Source: Acinetobacter sp. A47
GTDB taxonomy: Bacteria; Pseudomonadota; Gammaproteobacteria; Pseudomonadales; Moraxellaceae
Length of the DNA: 64,000 nucleotides
Direction: 5' to 3'
Assembly (NCBI RefSeq): GCF_000805455.1
Contig: NZ_JSUS01000032.1
Coordinates: 496,001 to 560,000, forward strand
A program made the translations under genes and the position numbers. The notes beneath the pieces were generated by a model. It worked only from the letters and a program-made list of their open reading frames with translations. It had not been told where the DNA came from and made no database searches. Of this stretch, positions 62,418 through 64,000 are shown piece after piece (within the stretch, counting starts at the first letter, position 1; each line of letters begins with the position of its first letter).

Positions 62418-63827
62418 TCAACGCGGCGAGGCGGTTAAATAAGGAAATAACAGTTCGACATATTTTTGCGTACTCCATAGACCGATGCTTTTGTGATGAG
62501 ACTCGGGGGCAAGAAAAGGGGTCAATTTACAAAGCTTGAGAGCGAAATTGTCTGTCTGACTCACACGGCTTTGTAAATGCTCCAGTTCACCATCCGAGAT
62601 ATAACTAAATAAATAATCATGTAAGGGTTGTTCTTTGCTTAGGCTATTTTTATAAGGCAGAACGGTAGAGCAATACTGCTCTCCTGCAATCCAGTCATGG
62701 ATGATCTGCCTTTCTGCTGGCGTAAATACACCATACATTTTTCCATCTTCATGGCTGATCATGCGCCAGAATAGGCTTTCTTCAGGATCACAGTTGAATT
62801 TAATCCAGCGTTTCTCGACCAGCTGCTTGATAAAACTGCCGATTTCGTGTGGATTGGCAAGCCACTGGTTAATGGATTTGCAACCAATAACCTGCTTTTC
62901 GTTATGGACCATTTGTCCGATCAGGGCCTTGCGTTTTAAGATTTGAAATACAAAGTTTTCAAGATCGAGATTTTTAATGATCTGTAAAGATGAAATACCT
63001 TGCTGATTCAAGGCATAACCACGTTTCACCTTATTGATGAAAAGTTCTTTATCCTTATATTTATTATAAACATTTTCAAATACTTTCAATGATTTGTGTG
63101 CATGTCCATTGTCGAGGTTATCAATGGTAATATGCAGATTGAAATACTTGGCATCAATCCCCAGCTCTTTCAATTCATAGTTGGTAATTAACAGATGCAA
63201 AGGCAACTGTTCATACCCCAGATTAAAACCGATAATTTCAGGGATAAACTCTGGTGGCGCATAGCCTAAAGCCAGCTGAACCGCTGATTGATGGTAATAT
63301 TCATCCCCCAAAAAAAGCTCAAAATCGTCCAGGCCCAGGTTACGTAACAAGTCATCGTAAATACAGACATGGTTGGCCTTCGCCTGCCCTAGCCCCAGCT
63401 CTTCCAGATAAATCAGGATCAGGTCATGAAATACAGGATCATTCCAGTAATTGATAATGCTGTATAACCAGGAGCCATCTACTTTTTTTACAGGCGCAAC
63501 TTTAAGTAAAAACTCGAACGCCTGCCCGATATTCTTGAAATATTCCCGTTCGGCACCCGCCTTGCGCTGGCTTAAATAATCCTGATAGCGTTGGCATACT
63601 TGCCGGTTTTCACTGTTATACCATTGCTTTATTTCCTCAACATGACTGGGCAAGGAAACCTGGCTGAGTTGAATCGTATCAAATTCATGTGTTAATAAAT
63701 TGACTGCTTTTTTCTCTTTTTCAAAGTTAGAAATGTCTCCATCAAGGAAGAAAGAAACTAACTCGTAATAATTTTTATGATCGTCTTGTAACAAAGCAAG
63801 TAATCTTTTTTTTACGACAACCGACAT
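62418..63827 (-). CDS. Haem-oxygenase-like diiron protein (iron-containing redox enzyme family)
   Basis: A 469-residue protein with the helical haem-oxygenase-like diiron (HDO) pattern. Carboxylate and His candidates, counted from ATG 63827, are E142/E143 and H153 (YLEELGLGQAKANHVCIYDDLL), E193/E197 (APPEFIPEI), and H232, D236 and H242 (YFNLHITIDNLDNGHA). Helices before residue 130 and a C-terminal extension (about 300-469) make it longer than small HDO enzymes. Known HDO proteins oxidise fatty acids, amines or release fragments with O2, but the substrate here is unknown. GGAG seven bases upstream supports ATG 63827. It precedes katE, so a link with peroxide is plausible. Confidence 0.8.
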   Translation of the reverse strand: MSVVVKKRLLALLQDDHKNYYELVSFFLDGDISNFEKEKKAVNLLTHEFDTIQLSQVSLPSHVEEIKQWYNSENRQVCQRYQDYLSQRKAGAEREYFKNIGQAFEFLLKVAPVKKVDGSWLYSIINYWNDPVFHDLILIYLEELGLGQAKANHVCIYDDLLRNLGLDDFELFLGDEYYHQSAVQLALGYAPPEFIPEIIGFNLGYEQLPLHLLITNYELKELGIDAKYFNLHITIDNLDNGHAHKSLKVFENVYNKYKDKELFINKVKRGYALNQQGISSLQIIKNLDLENFVFQILKRKALIGQMVHNEKQVIGCKSINQWLANPHEIGSFIKQLVEKRWIKFNCDPEESLFWRMISHEDGKMYGVFTPAERQIIHDWIAGEQYCSTVLPYKNSLSKEQPLHDYLFSYISDGELEHLQSRVSQTDNFALKLCKLTPFLAPESHHKSIGLWSTQKYVELLFPYLTASPR

Positions 63828-64000
63828 TTCCATTCTCCGAATTGAAAATATAAAATTACCTTACTTTTCTCATCCTTTATTCCTATTTCGATTTTGTTAA
63901 AATAAGTTAATACTGATACAAAGATTTTGTTTAAATGTTTTATTTCAATGAATTAGAAAAATATGTTTTTTACATTTCAATATTTTGAATTATTTCATTC
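63828..64000. other. AT-rich upstream region at window end
   Basis: Very AT-rich sequence upstream of the diiron-protein gene, presumably its promoter; the next gene lies beyond the window. Confidence 0.5.

Overview
The window looks like a chromosomal segment of an Acinetobacter species. This is judged from gene content and order: aroQ-accB-accC, a DcaP-type porin, a NirD-like domain fused to an FAD oxidoreductase, a fah-mai-VOC-CoA transferase cluster, and a KatE-type catalase. The species cannot be fixed from the sequence alone. I found no tRNA, rRNA, CRISPR array, insertion sequence or prophage.

Layout. 0-8.4 kb: the 3' end of otsA, an MFS carrier, a SulP anion transporter behind a long structured leader, three small genes of unknown function (one with a possible Cys-His-Asp triad), and a divergent LysR/MFS pair. 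8.4-19.8 kb: a complete nitrate assimilation block. On the minus strand are a nitrate/nitrite transporter, nirB, a NirD-FAD fusion, nasA and mobA; divergent from them are nasT and nasS (antiterminator and nitrate sensor). Near-consensus sigma-54 promoters face both ways with an NtrC-like dyad between them. 20.5-22.8 kb: aroQ, accB, accC. 22.9-26.2 kb: an exported unknown protein, an amidase and an MFS carrier.

26.5-42.9 kb: an apparently complete trans-4-hydroxy-L-proline catabolic island. It holds the 2-epimerase, a three-subunit D-hydroxyproline dehydrogenase, a DapA-family deaminase, alpha-ketoglutarate semialdehyde dehydrogenase, several transporters, a DcaP-like porin, a GntR/FCD regulator and a PAS-AraC regulator. 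The same 16-bp palindrome lies before three separate transcription units, so a single repressor (most simply the GntR protein) probably controls them. An organophosphate-type antiporter and an IMPase-family phosphatase sit in the same island next to one of these sites.

43.2-51.3 kb: a tyrosine/4-hydroxyphenylpyruvate degradation cluster with an aromatic amino acid permease, fahA, maiA, a VOC-family protein, scoA, scoB, an IclR regulator and hpd. No cupin-type homogentisate dioxygenase (hmgA) is present; the VOC protein sits in the operon that should carry that step. Paired TTAYG-N5-YRTAA motifs with identical 20-bp offsets precede fahA and hpd, and one copy precedes the permease.

51.5-64 kb: a lipoprotein with an exported SurE-like protein, small unknown genes, an iron-containing alcohol dehydrogenase, a KGG-type stress protein with about 15 Asp/Arg/Gly-rich repeats, a stress-type SDR, an HemK/PrmC-like methyltransferase, and a haem-oxygenase-like diiron protein gene followed by katE.
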